Shown: positions 37,846 through 47,324 of the stretch, piece after piece | How positions within the stretch are numbered: position 1 is the stretch's first letter | Layout: every line of letters starts with the position of its first letter | Source of the DNA: Sphingomonas cavernae | GTDB lineage: Bacteria > Pseudomonadota > Alphaproteobacteria > Sphingomonadales > Sphingomonadaceae | DNA length: 64,000 bases | Assembly (NCBI RefSeq): GCF_003590775.1 | Contig: NZ_QYUM01000002.1 | Location: forward strand, 744,001-808,000 | Direction: 5' to 3' | The notes under the pieces: generated by a model | What the model saw: only the letters and a program-made list of their open reading frames with translations | What the model was told of the DNA's origin: nothing | Databases searched by the model: none | Translations under genes and position numbers: made by a program

Positions 37846-38667
37846 TCAGATATGCTTGCCCGCACGCCCCGCAAGCTCGACCGCATAGTGCCAGGCGACC
37901 CGTCCCGAGCGGCTGCCGCGCGTCGTCGCCCAGAGCAGCGCATCGGCGGGATCGAAGGCAAAGCCGTTCAACCGCGCATAGGTCTCGACGATGCCAAGAT
38001 AGGTATCCTGATCGCAATTGTGAAAGCCGAGGCTCAGGCCGAAGCGATCGGAAAGCGCCATACGGTCGTCGACCACGTCGCGCGGATTGATCGCGCTCTG
38101 CTGCTCTTCCATCGCGCGGGGCACGATATGGCGCCGATTCGATGTGACGTGCAGTCGCGCATTGGCCGGACGCGCCTCGGCGCCGCCCTCGAGCAGCGAG
38201 CGCAGCGTACGCGCCTCGCCGCCATTATCGTCGAAGCCGAGGTCGTCGATGAACAATACGAACGCGCGCTGCGCGGCTGCGATCTGAGCGAAGAGCGCCG
38301 GGAGTTCGGCAAGGGCATCGCCGGGGATTTCGACCAGTGCGATATCGGCATGCTCGGCGTGAAGCGCTCCGACCATGCTCTTCACCAGTGCCGATTTGCC
38401 CATACCGCGGGCGCCCCAGAGCAGCACGTCATGCGCAGAATGCCCCGCGGCGAGGCGCCGGCCATTCTGGATAACTGCGGCCTTCTGCGCATCGATGCCG
38501 CTCAAAATGTCGAACGGCAGCGGTTCGAAGGCGCGCGCCGCGGCGAGCACCCCGCCACGCCAGACATAGGCGGGGTGCGTCGCGGGATCGGCGGATTCGG
38601 GAGGGGGCGGCGACAGTCGCTCGAGTGCAGCCGCAATGCGCGCGATGTCGTTGGCGTTCCCGTTCAT
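37846..38667 (-). CDS. DUF815-family AAA ATPase
   Basis: 273-residue P-loop ATPase. The Walker A is [21 protein letters not shown] and Walker B is [13 protein letters not shown]; an arginine-rich sensor region follows ([10 protein letters not shown]). It then has [22 protein letters not shown], which is conserved in the DUF815 family. The role is unknown. The ATG at 38667 has GGGAG upstream. It lies 31 bp after prsR on the same strand, but also adjoins infA, and is widespread in alphaproteobacteria without PrsR, so a functional link is not claimed. Confidence 0.88.
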   Translation of the reverse strand: MNGNANDIARIAAALERLSPPPPESADPATHPAYVWRGGVLAAARAFEPLPFDILSGIDAQKAAVIQNGRRLAAGHSAHDVLLWGARGMGKSALVKSMVGALHAEHADIALVEIPGDALAELPALFAQIAAAQRAFVLFIDDLGFDDNGGEARTLRSLLEGGAEARPANARLHVTSNRRHIVPRAMEEQQSAINPRDVVDDRMALSDRFGLSLGFHNCDQDTYLGIVETYARLNGFAFDPADALLWATTRGSRSGRVAWHYAVELAGRAGKHI

Positions 38668-38698
38668 GATCTCCCGATAGAGTCGACCGCGCGGCTGC

Positions 38699-40069
38699 TC
38701 AAGCGTGCATGTCATATTGCTTGAGCAGGTCGTAGAGCGTGGGCCGGCTGATACCGAGCAGTCGCGCGGTATTGGAGATATTGCCCTCGCTGCGCGCAAG
38801 CGCGCGTCGTATCACCTTGCGGTCGGCGCCTTCGCGCGCGGCCTTCAGATTGATGACATCGCCACCGTCTTCCCCCGCATTGCTCGCGGGAAGGTCGAGG
38901 TCGGCCGCGGCCACCAGCTTGCCGTCGGCCATGATGACCGCGCGCTTCATGCGGTTTTCAAGCTCGCGGACATTGCCCGGCCACGCCCATGCGTCGATCG
39001 CGGCGAGCGCATCGGGGGCGAGCCCCTTGACTTGCGGATTCATCTCGCGCGCGAAGCGCAGCAGAAAATGACGCGCGAGCAGCGCGGCGTCGCCGGACCG
39101 TTCGGCCAGTGTCGGGATGCGAACGACGATCTCGGCCAGACGATAGTAAAGATCCTCGCGGAAACGCCCGTCAGCGATCATAGCCTCGAGATTCTGGTGG
39201 GTAGCGCAGACGATCCGCGTATCGACCGGGATCGGCTTGCGCCCGCCGATACGCTCGATCACACGCTCCTGGAGGAATCGCAGCAGCTTGACCTGAAGCG
39301 GCAGCGGAATATCGCCGACCTCGTCGAGGAACAGCGTGCCGCCCTGCGCCAGCTCGATCTTGCCCTCGGTGGTCTTTATGGCACCGGTGAAGGCGCCCTT
39401 CTCATAGCCGAAGAGCTCGGCTTCCAACAGGTTTTCGGGGATCGCGGCGCAGTTGATCGCAACGAAGCCGTGGCGCGCGCGGCCACTTGCGCGGTGAACA
39501 CCGCGGGCGAGCAGTTCCTTGCCCGTACCGCTCGCACCAAGCAGCATCACCGAAACGTCGGCGCCCGCGACGCGCTCAATGGTGCGCGCGACTTTGAGCA
39601 TCTCGGGCGCGGCGGTGATCATCCCGCCGAGCACGGTGGCATCCTCCCCGCCCGATTCGGCGAGGCGACGGTTCTCGGCCTCGAGCCGCTGGACATGAAA
39701 GGCGCGGCTTACGATCAGGCCAAGTTCGTCGATATCGACGGGCTTCTGGTAGAAATCATAGGCACCTTCCGCGATTGCGCGCAAAGCGCTCTCTCGCGCG
39801 CCGTGTCCAGAGGCGACGATGACCTTGAGGTCGGGCTTGATTGCGAGCATCTCGGCAAGCGCAGCGAAGCCCTCGCTGGTGCCGTCTGGATCGGGCGGCA
39901 GGCCAAGGTCGAGCGTCACCACCGCAGGTTCTTCGGCACGGAGCAGCGCGATCGCGCTCGCACGATCGCCCGCCGCGACCACCTCATAATCGTCATAGGC
40001 CCATCGGAGCTGGCGCAGCAGCCCCTCGTCATCCTCGACGATCAGCAATTTGGGCTTGGACGCGGTCAT
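38699..40069 (-). CDS. prsR: Sigma-54 response regulator PrsR (PEP-CTERM/exopolysaccharide associated)
   Basis: 456-residue NtrC-type activator. The receiver (phospho-acceptor Asp54 in [10 protein letters not shown]) is joined to a full sigma-54 AAA+ domain ([17 protein letters not shown] Walker [20 protein letters not shown] with the GAFTGA loop, [26 protein letters not shown]). A Fis-type helix-turn-helix ([23 protein letters not shown]) ends it. It overlaps prsK by four bases, and the pair matches PEP-CTERM-system regulators. It should drive sigma-54 promoters of exopolysaccharide or PEP-CTERM genes, none of which I could identify confidently here. Confidence 0.92.
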   Translation of the reverse strand: MTASKPKLLIVEDDEGLLRQLRWAYDDYEVVAAGDRASAIALLRAEEPAVVTLDLGLPPDPDGTSEGFAALAEMLAIKPDLKVIVASGHGARESALRAIAEGAYDFYQKPVDIDELGLIVSRAFHVQRLEAENRRLAESGGEDATVLGGMITAAPEMLKVARTIERVAGADVSVMLLGASGTGKELLARGVHRASGRARHGFVAINCAAIPENLLEAELFGYEKGAFTGAIKTTEGKIELAQGGTLFLDEVGDIPLPLQVKLLRFLQERVIERIGGRKPIPVDTRIVCATHQNLEAMIADGRFREDLYYRLAEIVVRIPTLAERSGDAALLARHFLLRFAREMNPQVKGLAPDALAAIDAWAWPGNVRELENRMKRAVIMADGKLVAAADLDLPASNAGEDGGDVINLKAAREGADRKVIRRALARSEGNISNTARLLGISRPTLYDLLKQYDMHA

Positions 40070-42153
40070 GGGGTCTCCAGCAACTCTTGAGGATTGGGTG
40101 ATGCCTGCGCGGCCGCGGACAGCGTCACGGTGAAGACGCTGCCCCTGTCCTCCAGGCTCTCGACATCGAGCCTGCCGCCCATCGCGGTGACGAGCGCGCG
40201 CGCTTCATAGGCACCGACGCCGAAGCCGCCGTCCTTGGTGGACGCAAAGGGCTTGAACAGGCTGGCGCGGATGAACTCGGCGGACATGCCCGCGCCCGAA
40301 TCGCGGACCTCGATCGCAATCTCATGGCCGTGATCGACGACCTTGAGGGTAACGGGCTCATTGGGCGGACTGGCGTCGATGGCGTTTTGAATCAGGTGCG
40401 CAAGCGCCTGTTCGAGCCGGGCGGGATCGGCGAGCAGCATCGGATCGCCCGTCACCATCGCGACGACCGGATGCTGCGTACGACGCGCTGCAGCCAGCGC
40501 CTCGACCATACGCGCAGCCGAGACCGGACGTGGTTCTTCGGGACGTGCCTTGTTGTGCTGCGACAGGCGCGCGAGCAGATCATTCATCTTGCCCACCGAA
40601 CTCTGCAGCGTGGCGACCATGTCCGCGCGAAATTCGGGATTATCGGCATGACGCTCGGCATTGCGCGCGACGAGACTGAGCTGGCTCACCAGATTCTTGA
40701 TGTCGTGCATGATGAAGGCGAAGCGACGGTTGAACTCGTCGAAGCGCCGCGCGTCACTCAGCGCTTCCTCGCCGCGCGCCTCGGCGAGATAGCTGGCGAC
40801 CTGGCGGCCTGCGAGACGGAGCAGATCGAAATCCTCCCAGTCGAGCTTGCGCGCAATGCGCGGTCGCTCGAGCAGCACCGCGCCCTGTAGCCGCTCGAAA
40901 TGGAGGAGCGGGACAAGCGCCCAGGCGCCGCTTTCCGCAAGCATCCATTCGGGCACGAGGGCGGCTTCGTCGTCCTCCGCCTCTCCACCCGCGCGCAGCG
41001 CGTCGAGCTCCATGATCCGTCCGCTCAGCTCGAGGTGGCGGACGAGTTCGGCCGCACTTGCGCGCAGCGGCACCTCCACCATGCGCCAGTTCATCCGCGC
41101 CTGCGGCACCAGCCCGCCATCATCCGCGGGGACCAGCAGAACGCCGCCGGGCGAATCGGTGATGTCGGCCACCGCCTTGACGATGCGCTGGTCGAGCGGC
41201 GCGGCCTGTTCAGCAGGACGGCCGAGCGTGTCGGTAAAGCGCAGCCATTCCTCACGATAGTCGTAGCGATGCGCGAAGAAGTGCTTGGCGATCTTGACAT
41301 TGAACCAGGCGCGAAACCGCGCCGAAGGCAGCAGCACGAGGGCCGCCACCGAGGTCCCCACGACGAAGACGACCTGGATGAGGCGGACATAATCGCCGCC
41401 GAGCCAGTTGAGCGCGTTGGTGACGAGAACCACCATCACCAGATATCCTCCGATCGCTGCGAGCGAAAATGACTGGAAGGCAACGGTGCGCGACAGCCGC
41501 ATCTGCCACTGGTCGTTGCGCCGCGCCGCCAGTCCGAAGATCGGCGCAAGCATCATCATGACCAGTCCACGCATGGCGAGCAGTTCCGCCGGCCAATCGC
41601 GCGCAAGCCAGGCGAGCGTGTAGAGATTGAGGTCATAGATCCACATCACCGCGAGCGCGATCATTGGCAGGCGGATGCCCCAGCGCGCCTCGGGTGCTGC
41701 GGCGGTGTAGAGATTGTGGACGAGGACGAGCGCGCCAATCGCCACGATCATGTGGAGCACCAGCAGCGAGAAGCGGATCGCGTTCAGTTCGCCCGTGTCG
41801 ACCGAAAGGAAGAGCGGCGCGATGTCGATCGCGATCATGCCCACCCCGATCAGTGACAGCACCGCATAAAGGATCGAGACGGACAGGCGGCGATGATCGC
41901 GTCGGCCCTGACGGAGCAGCAGGAACATAAAGCCCAGCCACGCCAGATTGCGCAGATTCTCGGTCAGCTCGGCGCTCATCGACGTCGCGCCTGTCGCCGC
42001 GACGGTGAAGCACCAGCCCGCTGTCAGCGCAAGCGCGGCGATCAGCGCGCGGTGCGGTCCGGTGCTGCCCCTGCGACGCAACTGCCACACGCCGAGCGCG
42101 CCGAAGAGGATTGCCGCCGCGGCATGCGCCCAATCGCCGAGAAGCGCGATCAT
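40066..42153 (-). CDS. prsK: Histidine kinase PrsK (PEP-CTERM/exopolysaccharide associated)
   Basis: 695-residue membrane kinase. About eight hydrophobic helices fill the first 290 residues, then a GAF-like region. The phospho-acceptor helix has the PrsK-specific FIMHDIKNLVSQLSLVARNAERH. The HATPase has N-box LIQNAIDAS, G1 VRDSGAGM and FKPFASTKDGGFGVGAYEARALVTAMGG. Cognate of PrsR, translationally coupled with it. It lies 12 bp after the sugar transferase, suggesting one transcript. The input signal is unknown. Confidence 0.9.
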   Translation of the reverse strand: MIALLGDWAHAAAAILFGALGVWQLRRRGSTGPHRALIAALALTAGWCFTVAATGATSMSAELTENLRNLAWLGFMFLLLRQGRRDHRRLSVSILYAVLSLIGVGMIAIDIAPLFLSVDTGELNAIRFSLLVLHMIVAIGALVLVHNLYTAAAPEARWGIRLPMIALAVMWIYDLNLYTLAWLARDWPAELLAMRGLVMMMLAPIFGLAARRNDQWQMRLSRTVAFQSFSLAAIGGYLVMVVLVTNALNWLGGDYVRLIQVVFVVGTSVAALVLLPSARFRAWFNVKIAKHFFAHRYDYREEWLRFTDTLGRPAEQAAPLDQRIVKAVADITDSPGGVLLVPADDGGLVPQARMNWRMVEVPLRASAAELVRHLELSGRIMELDALRAGGEAEDDEAALVPEWMLAESGAWALVPLLHFERLQGAVLLERPRIARKLDWEDFDLLRLAGRQVASYLAEARGEEALSDARRFDEFNRRFAFIMHDIKNLVSQLSLVARNAERHADNPEFRADMVATLQSSVGKMNDLLARLSQHNKARPEEPRPVSAARMVEALAAARRTQHPVVAMVTGDPMLLADPARLEQALAHLIQNAIDASPPNEPVTLKVVDHGHEIAIEVRDSGAGMSAEFIRASLFKPFASTKDGGFGVGAYEARALVTAMGGRLDVESLEDRGSVFTVTLSAAAQASPNPQELLETP

Positions 42154-42165
42154 CGCGACACCGGC

Positions 42166-43554
42166 CTAGCGCGCGCCTTCGGGCCACAGGATGACCCGAA
42201 GTGTCTGGAGCAGGATCAGCAGATCAAGAAAGGGCGTATAGTTTTTGGCGTAATAGAGGTCATATTCGAGCTTATGCCGGGCATCCTCCAGGCTCGCGCC
42301 ATAGGGATAGTTGATCTGCGCCCAGCCGGTGATGCCCGGCTTCACCATGTGGCGTTCGGCATAATAGGGCAGTTTCTGCTCGAGGCCCGAGACGAATTCG
42401 GGTCGCTCGGGGCGCGGTCCGACAAAGCTCATCTCTCCCTTGAGGACGCTCCACGCCTGGGGAAGCTCGTCGATCCGCGTCACCCTGAGCACGCGCCCCA
42501 CGCGCGTGACGCGCGGATCATTCTTCTGGGCCCAGACCGCCTTTCCGTCGCCTTCGGCATCGGTGCGCATCGAGCGTAGCTTGAGGATGCTGAAATCCTG
42601 CCCGAACAACCCCACGCGCGTCTGACGGAAAAAGGCGGGACCCCGGCTTTCGAGCTTCACGAGCAGCGCGCCGATCAAGATCAACGGGCAGGTGAGCAGC
42701 AGCAGCAGCGCGCTGGCGGCAATATCGAAAAGTCGCTTGGCGACGCTGGAAACCATGCGGCCCGAAGAAAAGCCGTCGGAAAAGATCAGCCAACTGGGAT
42801 TGACGCTGTCGAGGTCGACGCGCCCCGTCTCGCGCTCGAGAAAGGTCGAGATCTCGTTGACGTGAACCCCAGTCGTCTTGATCCGCAGCAGATCGGCCAG
42901 CGGCAGGGCGTTGCGTCGTTCCTCGAGCGCCAGCACGACCTCGCTCGCGTTCAGCAGCACGACATGATCCGCCAGATTGTAGATCGCGTCGCGGTTGATC
43001 GCTTCAAGGATCGTCTGTGGCCCGTCGTTCATCCCGACAAAACCAACGACCGCGAAACCTGAACCAGGACGGCGGGACAGTGCCTTGATGCGTTCGGCCC
43101 GCGCGCCTGCGCCCAACACGACGACGCGGCGGCGAAAGGCCTGCCCGCCCAGCGTCTTGCCGAGCAGAATTCGCAGTGCGAGCAGCAATACGGCGGCGAA
43201 AGCCATCGCGTAGACGAGGTTGGAGCGCCACAGGCTGAGCGCGGGAACAAAGAAGAAGAGCGCCGACAGGAAGATGATGCCGAGCGAAATAGCGACCAGC
43301 AGCCGCGCCGCGGCGAAGCGCATCGACTGCAGCGATTCGCTGCCATAGACGCCGACCGCGATCATTGCAGTCTCAAGCGCGATCGCGAAGGCGAGCAATT
43401 GCGGCACCCGCGCGGAAACGGGGTCCACCGCCATGCCGATCTGATCCGCGCGCACGATCCAGCCCAGCTCTGCGGCGACGATCAGCAGCGCGAAATCGAG
43501 CAGGCCGAGAAACAGCACGGCGTGCGGCACATAATGTTTGAACAGCCTGATCAC
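42166..43554 (-). CDS. Exopolysaccharide initiating sugar transferase, PEP-CTERM associated (TIGR03013-like)
   Basis: 462-residue polyprenyl-phosphate sugar-1-phosphate transferase that begins assembly of a polysaccharide repeat on lipid carrier. Four N-terminal helices precede a Rossmann-like domain (RRRVVVLGAGARAERI). The C-terminal bacterial sugar transferase domain follows (AKRLFDIAASALLLLLTCPLI, LKLRSMRTDAEGDGKAVW, RIDELPQAWSVLKGEMSFVGPRPERPEF, KPGITGWAQINYPYG). These are complete. The GTG at 43554 has AAGG upstream; a longer frame is less likely. Companion of PrsK/PrsR and divergent from ManC, so the group serves one polymer. Confidence 0.9.
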   Translation of the reverse strand: MIRLFKHYVPHAVLFLGLLDFALLIVAAELGWIVRADQIGMAVDPVSARVPQLLAFAIALETAMIAVGVYGSESLQSMRFAAARLLVAISLGIIFLSALFFFVPALSLWRSNLVYAMAFAAVLLLALRILLGKTLGGQAFRRRVVVLGAGARAERIKALSRRPGSGFAVVGFVGMNDGPQTILEAINRDAIYNLADHVVLLNASEVVLALEERRNALPLADLLRIKTTGVHVNEISTFLERETGRVDLDSVNPSWLIFSDGFSSGRMVSSVAKRLFDIAASALLLLLTCPLILIGALLVKLESRGPAFFRQTRVGLFGQDFSILKLRSMRTDAEGDGKAVWAQKNDPRVTRVGRVLRVTRIDELPQAWSVLKGEMSFVGPRPERPEFVSGLEQKLPYYAERHMVKPGITGWAQINYPYGASLEDARHKLEYDLYYAKNYTPFLDLLILLQTLRVILWPEGAR

Positions 43555-43716
43555 GGCTTGGCCTTGTCCTGCGAATCCACGGCGTAAAAATTTCCGACAG
43601 GACAAGTGTCGCCCAAATTTACAAAAAAAGACTGAAGGCCGCGGGCACCATTGATGTTTTTGAATCTCAAGCCGCTTCTTTTTAGGTAGGAAGGAGAGAA
43701 AGAGGAGATATTTGAA

Positions 43717-44781
43717 GTGAGAGACAAACGCCGCATCATACCCGTTATTCTGTCAGGCGGCGCAGGAACTCGGCTGTGGCCGATGTCGCGGCCAGAGAAT
43801 CCCAAGCAACTGCTTGCGCTGACTGCCGAGGAGACGATGCTGCAACTCACGGTTCAGCGTACGCGCGACTCACGCCTGTTTGAGGCGCCGCTCATCGTGG
43901 CCAACCTCGCGCACGCCGATGCCATCGAGGCTCAACTCAGCAAGATTGGAATCGTGCCGGAAAGCCTGATTCTCGAGCCGTTGGGGCGCAACACCGCGCC
44001 CGCGATCGCGCTTGCAGCACTCGCGTCAAATGACCGAAGCGCGCCGTTGCTCGTCATGCCAAGCGACCACGTGATAGCAGATGTCGGCGCATTCCATGCG
44101 GCAATCGACACCGCATTGCCGCTGGTCAACGACGGCTGGCTTGTGACTTTCGGTATTGCGCCCGACAAGCCTGAAACCGGCTATGGCTATATCCGGATCG
44201 GCGATGCGATCGCTGCAGGCGTTCACCGTGTGGAGCGCTTTGTCGAGAAGCCCGATCGGCGCAGCGCCGAGCTGATGCTTGCGGAGGGTGGTCATGCCTG
44301 GAATGGCGGCATCTTCCTGTTCCGCGCGGATACCTATCTTGCGGCGCTCGCAGAGCATGCTCCGGATATGCTTGCCGCTGCGCAGCGTGCAATGGCCGAA
44401 GGAGAGCGTACAGCTCGTCGTATTCAGCCGCACGCCGGGCATTTCGCCGAATCGCCGAGCGATTCGATCGACTATGCAGTCATGGAAAAAGCTGAACGGG
44501 TAGCGGTGGTGCCCGTTGCGATGGGCTGGTCCGATCTCGGCTCATGGGATGCGCTCCACGCTATCAGCACGTGCGATGGCGAAGGCAATGTTTGCGAAGG
44601 CAACGCCATCGTGATTGACAGTCATAACTGCCTGATCCGCAGCGATGGACCGCGCGTCGCGATTGTCGGCGTCGACGATCTGATCGTGGTCGCGAGCGGC
44701 AACGACATACTCATTCTGCCGCGCGGGCGGTCGCAGGATGTCAAGAAGGTGACGCAGGAACTCGAGGAGCGCGCTAAATGA
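43717..44781 (+). CDS. manC: Mannose-1-phosphate guanylyltransferase
   Basis: 354-residue GDP-mannose synthase. The nucleotidyl-transferase signature is exact (PVILSGGAGTRLWPMSRPENPKQ), followed by EPLGRNTAPAIALAAL, SDHVI and FVEKPDRRSAE. It lacks the C-terminal phosphomannose isomerase cupin found in bifunctional ManC, so it makes GDP-mannose only. GTG start with GAGGAG upstream. Divergent from the sugar transferase and overlapping the aldo/keto reductase gene. It supplies a precursor for the polysaccharide begun by its neighbour. Confidence 0.93.
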   Translation: MRDKRRIIPVILSGGAGTRLWPMSRPENPKQLLALTAEETMLQLTVQRTRDSRLFEAPLIVANLAHADAIEAQLSKIGIVPESLILEPLGRNTAPAIALAALASNDRSAPLLVMPSDHVIADVGAFHAAIDTALPLVNDGWLVTFGIAPDKPETGYGYIRIGDAIAAGVHRVERFVEKPDRRSAELMLAEGGHAWNGGIFLFRADTYLAALAEHAPDMLAAAQRAMAEGERTARRIQPHAGHFAESPSDSIDYAVMEKAERVAVVPVAMGWSDLGSWDALHAISTCDGEGNVCEGNAIVIDSHNCLIRSDGPRVAIVGVDDLIVVASGNDILILPRGRSQDVKKVTQELEERAK

Positions 44782-45743
44782 GCGATATCCGAACGCTTGG
44801 AAGCAGCGGCCTTGAAACACCCGGGCTGGTGCTGGGCGGCAATGTCTTCGGCTGGACCGCGGGCGAAGCGACGAGCTTCAAGATCCTCGACCGCTTCATC
44901 GCCGCGGGCGGGACGATGGTCGATACCGCCGACGTCTATTCAGCGTGGATTCCTGGACACAGGGGCGGCGAATCCGAAACCGTGATCGGCCGCTGGCTGA
45001 AGCAGCGCAGACGCCGCGACGACGTGCTGATCGCGACCAAGGTGGGAATGCAGCCCGGCGAGGGGGGAACGGGGCTTGCGCCGGCGCGGATCGCGGCGGC
45101 AATCGAGGCTTCGCTCAAGCGGCTCAATACCGATTATGTCGACCTCTATTACGCGCATCAGGACGATGCCGAAGTGCCGCAGGACGCGGTGCTCGAGGCG
45201 TTCGACGCGCTGGTGCGCGCGGGCAAGGTGCGCGCGCTGGGGGCGTCCAACTTCTCGGCCAAAAGGCTTGCGAGCGCGCTCGACATCAGCGCCGCAAACG
45301 GGCTTGCCGCCTATTCGGTACTCCAGCCCGAATTCAACCTGATGACACGCGACAGGTTCGAAGGCGCGCTGCAGGCATTGTGCACCGAGCGGAATTTGGG
45401 CGTGCTATCCTATTTCGGCCTCGCCGCAGGATTTCTGACCGGCAAATATCGAAGCGTCGCCGATCTCGCGAAAAGTCAGCGCGGGGCGCGGATCGTGCCC
45501 TATCTGACCGACCGCGGCCACGCGGTGCTGGGCGTGATGGACGCGGTCGCCGCCGAGACGGGCGCAACGCTCGCGCAGATCGCGCTGGCGTGGAACGCCA
45601 CGCAGCCCGGCATCACCGCGCCGATCGCGAGCGCGACAAGCGTTGCGCAGCTCGACGAGCTGCTGGCAGCGATGACGCTCAAGCTAAACACCGACCAGAT
45701 CGCGCGGCTGGACGTGGCGTCGCTGGAACAGGCTTCGCCATAA
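44778..45743 (+). CDS. Aldo/keto reductase
   Basis: 321-residue NADPH-dependent TIM-barrel reductase. The tetrad is visible: Asp and Tyr in DTADVYSAW, Lys in VLIATKVGM, His in DLYYAHQDD; the C-terminal IASATSVAQLDELLAA binds NADP phosphate. Start ATG overlaps the manC stop (ATGA). The subfamily resembles YajO/Tas-like reductases. Its role with manC could be sugar-nucleotide or sugar modification, but such enzymes are promiscuous and this is inference from coupling only. Confidence 0.9.
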   Translation: MSDIRTLGSSGLETPGLVLGGNVFGWTAGEATSFKILDRFIAAGGTMVDTADVYSAWIPGHRGGESETVIGRWLKQRRRRDDVLIATKVGMQPGEGGTGLAPARIAAAIEASLKRLNTDYVDLYYAHQDDAEVPQDAVLEAFDALVRAGKVRALGASNFSAKRLASALDISAANGLAAYSVLQPEFNLMTRDRFEGALQALCTERNLGVLSYFGLAAGFLTGKYRSVADLAKSQRGARIVPYLTDRGHAVLGVMDAVAAETGATLAQIALAWNATQPGITAPIASATSVAQLDELLAAMTLKLNTDQIARLDVASLEQASP

Positions 45744-45769
45744 TCCTTCCCTGGAAGCGGAGGATCTTT

Positions 45770-47155
45770 TCAATCGCCCGCGAAGCTGAAGGGTGAGAGA
45801 CCCCGTTCGCGTTCATTGACGAGCATGGCGCGCCCCGCGGGGGGCGCCGAGCGTTGGGGGCAATCCTGGCGCGTGCAGACACGGCAGCCGAGGCCGATCG
45901 GGGTCGCCTCTCCGCTGAGGTCAATGCCGCGCGCGACCGCAAGCGTGCCCGAGAGCGACGCCGCGACGCCCAGCCCGATCGCGAATTCGGCGGTGATGCG
46001 GCCATAGCGACCACCCTGGGGCTGGACGGTCCGCGCGAGCGTGAACCAGCGTGTGCCATCCTCCAGCGCGACGAGCTGGCGCATCAGTCGCCCGGGCCGG
46101 TCGAACGCCGCGTGCAGCACCCAGAGCGGGCAGCGCCCGTCGGATTCGACGATCGGCGCGGCGCTTGCGCCCTCGTAGCGCTTGGACACCTGCCCCGCAC
46201 GGTCGATGCGCATCATGAAGAAGGGCAGCCCGCGCGCGCCGACGCGCTGGAGCGTGGTGAGGCGGTGCGCGACCTGCTCGAAGCCCGCGCCGAAACGGCG
46301 CTGGAGCAGCTCGACATCATAGCCCGTGGCCTCGCACGCACGCAGGAAGCGCGCATAAGGCATCATCAGCGCGGCGGCGAAATAGCTGAGCAGATGGCGG
46401 CGATAGAGACGCTCGGCGACGCGGTCGGTAAAGCCCGCCCCCTTCACCAGCGCGTCGATTTCGGTGCGCGCCTCGTTCTGCGCGAGCTGATAGCCCGCCG
46501 CGAAGGCGCGCGACGCGGGATCGAGCATTTCGGACAGTTGCAACTGGCGCGCGTGCAGATCCAGGCGACGCAACCGATCGGGCATGACGTCGACGGGCAG
46601 GATCCGGATCGAGAGCTGGTGGCGCGTGCGCAGCCGCTCGGCGATTGCGCCATACAGGTCGCCCGCACCGAGGCGCAGTTCGTCGGCAAGCGACTCGGCC
46701 TGCGCGTCGAGATCCGCGAAATGGTTGCGCCAGCGCGCGATCTCGCGCCGGACAAGGCCTATACTGTCGACCTCGTCCGTCGCTGTTGCGCCGCCCGCGC
46801 GGAGCCGGTCGAACACGCGCGCAAAGGCCTCGGCCGTGGCCGGCGCAGCGGCGAGCCATTCGTCGATCTCGGCGCGGTCGACCTCGAGGTCGCCGAACAT
46901 CGGATCGGCCAGTCGCCGCCGGAGCGCGGCCGCGCCCCCGCCCGGCTCGTCGGCGGAGAGGCTGCGCGGATCGAAATCGAACTGCTCGGCGAGCCGCAGC
47001 AACAGCGTCGCCGAAAGCGGTCGCTGGTTGCGCTCGATCAGGTTGAGATAGCTGGCCGAGATGTCGAGCATCTCCGCCATCGCGGCCTGGGTGAGCCCAC
47101 CCCTGCGCCTGAGGCGCCTGACCGCATGACCCGCGAAAAGCTTCTGTTCAGCCAT
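45770..47155 (-). CDS. RamB/ScfR-like XRE-family regulator
   Basis: 461-residue regulator of short-chain fatty-acid and acetate metabolism. The N-terminal helix-turn-helix (VRRLRRRGGLTQAAMAEMLDISASYLNLIERNQRPLSATLLLRLAE) is followed by an IrrE-like middle and a C-terminal region with Cys ligands (GCRVCTRQDCPQRSAPPAGR). RamB in Corynebacterium controls the glyoxylate enzymes, and this one diverges from isocitrate lyase. The ATG at 47155 is preceded by an 11-base-arm inverted repeat, a probable autoregulatory site. Confidence 0.88.
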   Translation of the reverse strand: MAEQKLFAGHAVRRLRRRGGLTQAAMAEMLDISASYLNLIERNQRPLSATLLLRLAEQFDFDPRSLSADEPGGGAAALRRRLADPMFGDLEVDRAEIDEWLAAAPATAEAFARVFDRLRAGGATATDEVDSIGLVRREIARWRNHFADLDAQAESLADELRLGAGDLYGAIAERLRTRHQLSIRILPVDVMPDRLRRLDLHARQLQLSEMLDPASRAFAAGYQLAQNEARTEIDALVKGAGFTDRVAERLYRRHLLSYFAAALMMPYARFLRACEATGYDVELLQRRFGAGFEQVAHRLTTLQRVGARGLPFFMMRIDRAGQVSKRYEGASAAPIVESDGRCPLWVLHAAFDRPGRLMRQLVALEDGTRWFTLARTVQPQGGRYGRITAEFAIGLGVAASLSGTLAVARGIDLSGEATPIGLGCRVCTRQDCPQRSAPPAGRAMLVNERERGLSPFSFAGD

Positions 47156-47162
47156 AAGCCGG

Positions 47163-47194
47163 ATCTTGTCAATATACCTACAAATTGACAAGAT
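47163..47194. promoter_or_regulatory. Probable operator of the RamB-like regulator
   Basis: ATCTTGTCAAT, ten-base spacer, ATTGACAAGAT: perfect 11-base arms ending just before the regulator's ATG. A further half-site TTGTCAATT occurs at 47262-47270, near the isocitrate lyase start. Confidence 0.72.
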
Positions 47195-47324
47195 ATTTCC
47201 CGAAAACGCGCACCGCAACACATGAAAAACGACAAATTTCGCTCGCACCAGCGCCGTCGCGTTGTCAATTCTTGATCAGAGGCAGCGCCAAGCTGCACGA
47301 TCAAAGGCGATGAAAGAGCGGACC

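Noticed and set aside
45854-47188. 444-codon plus-strand frame across the RamB-like gene
   Set aside because: Antisense to a gene with clear helix-turn-helix; product has no fold features.
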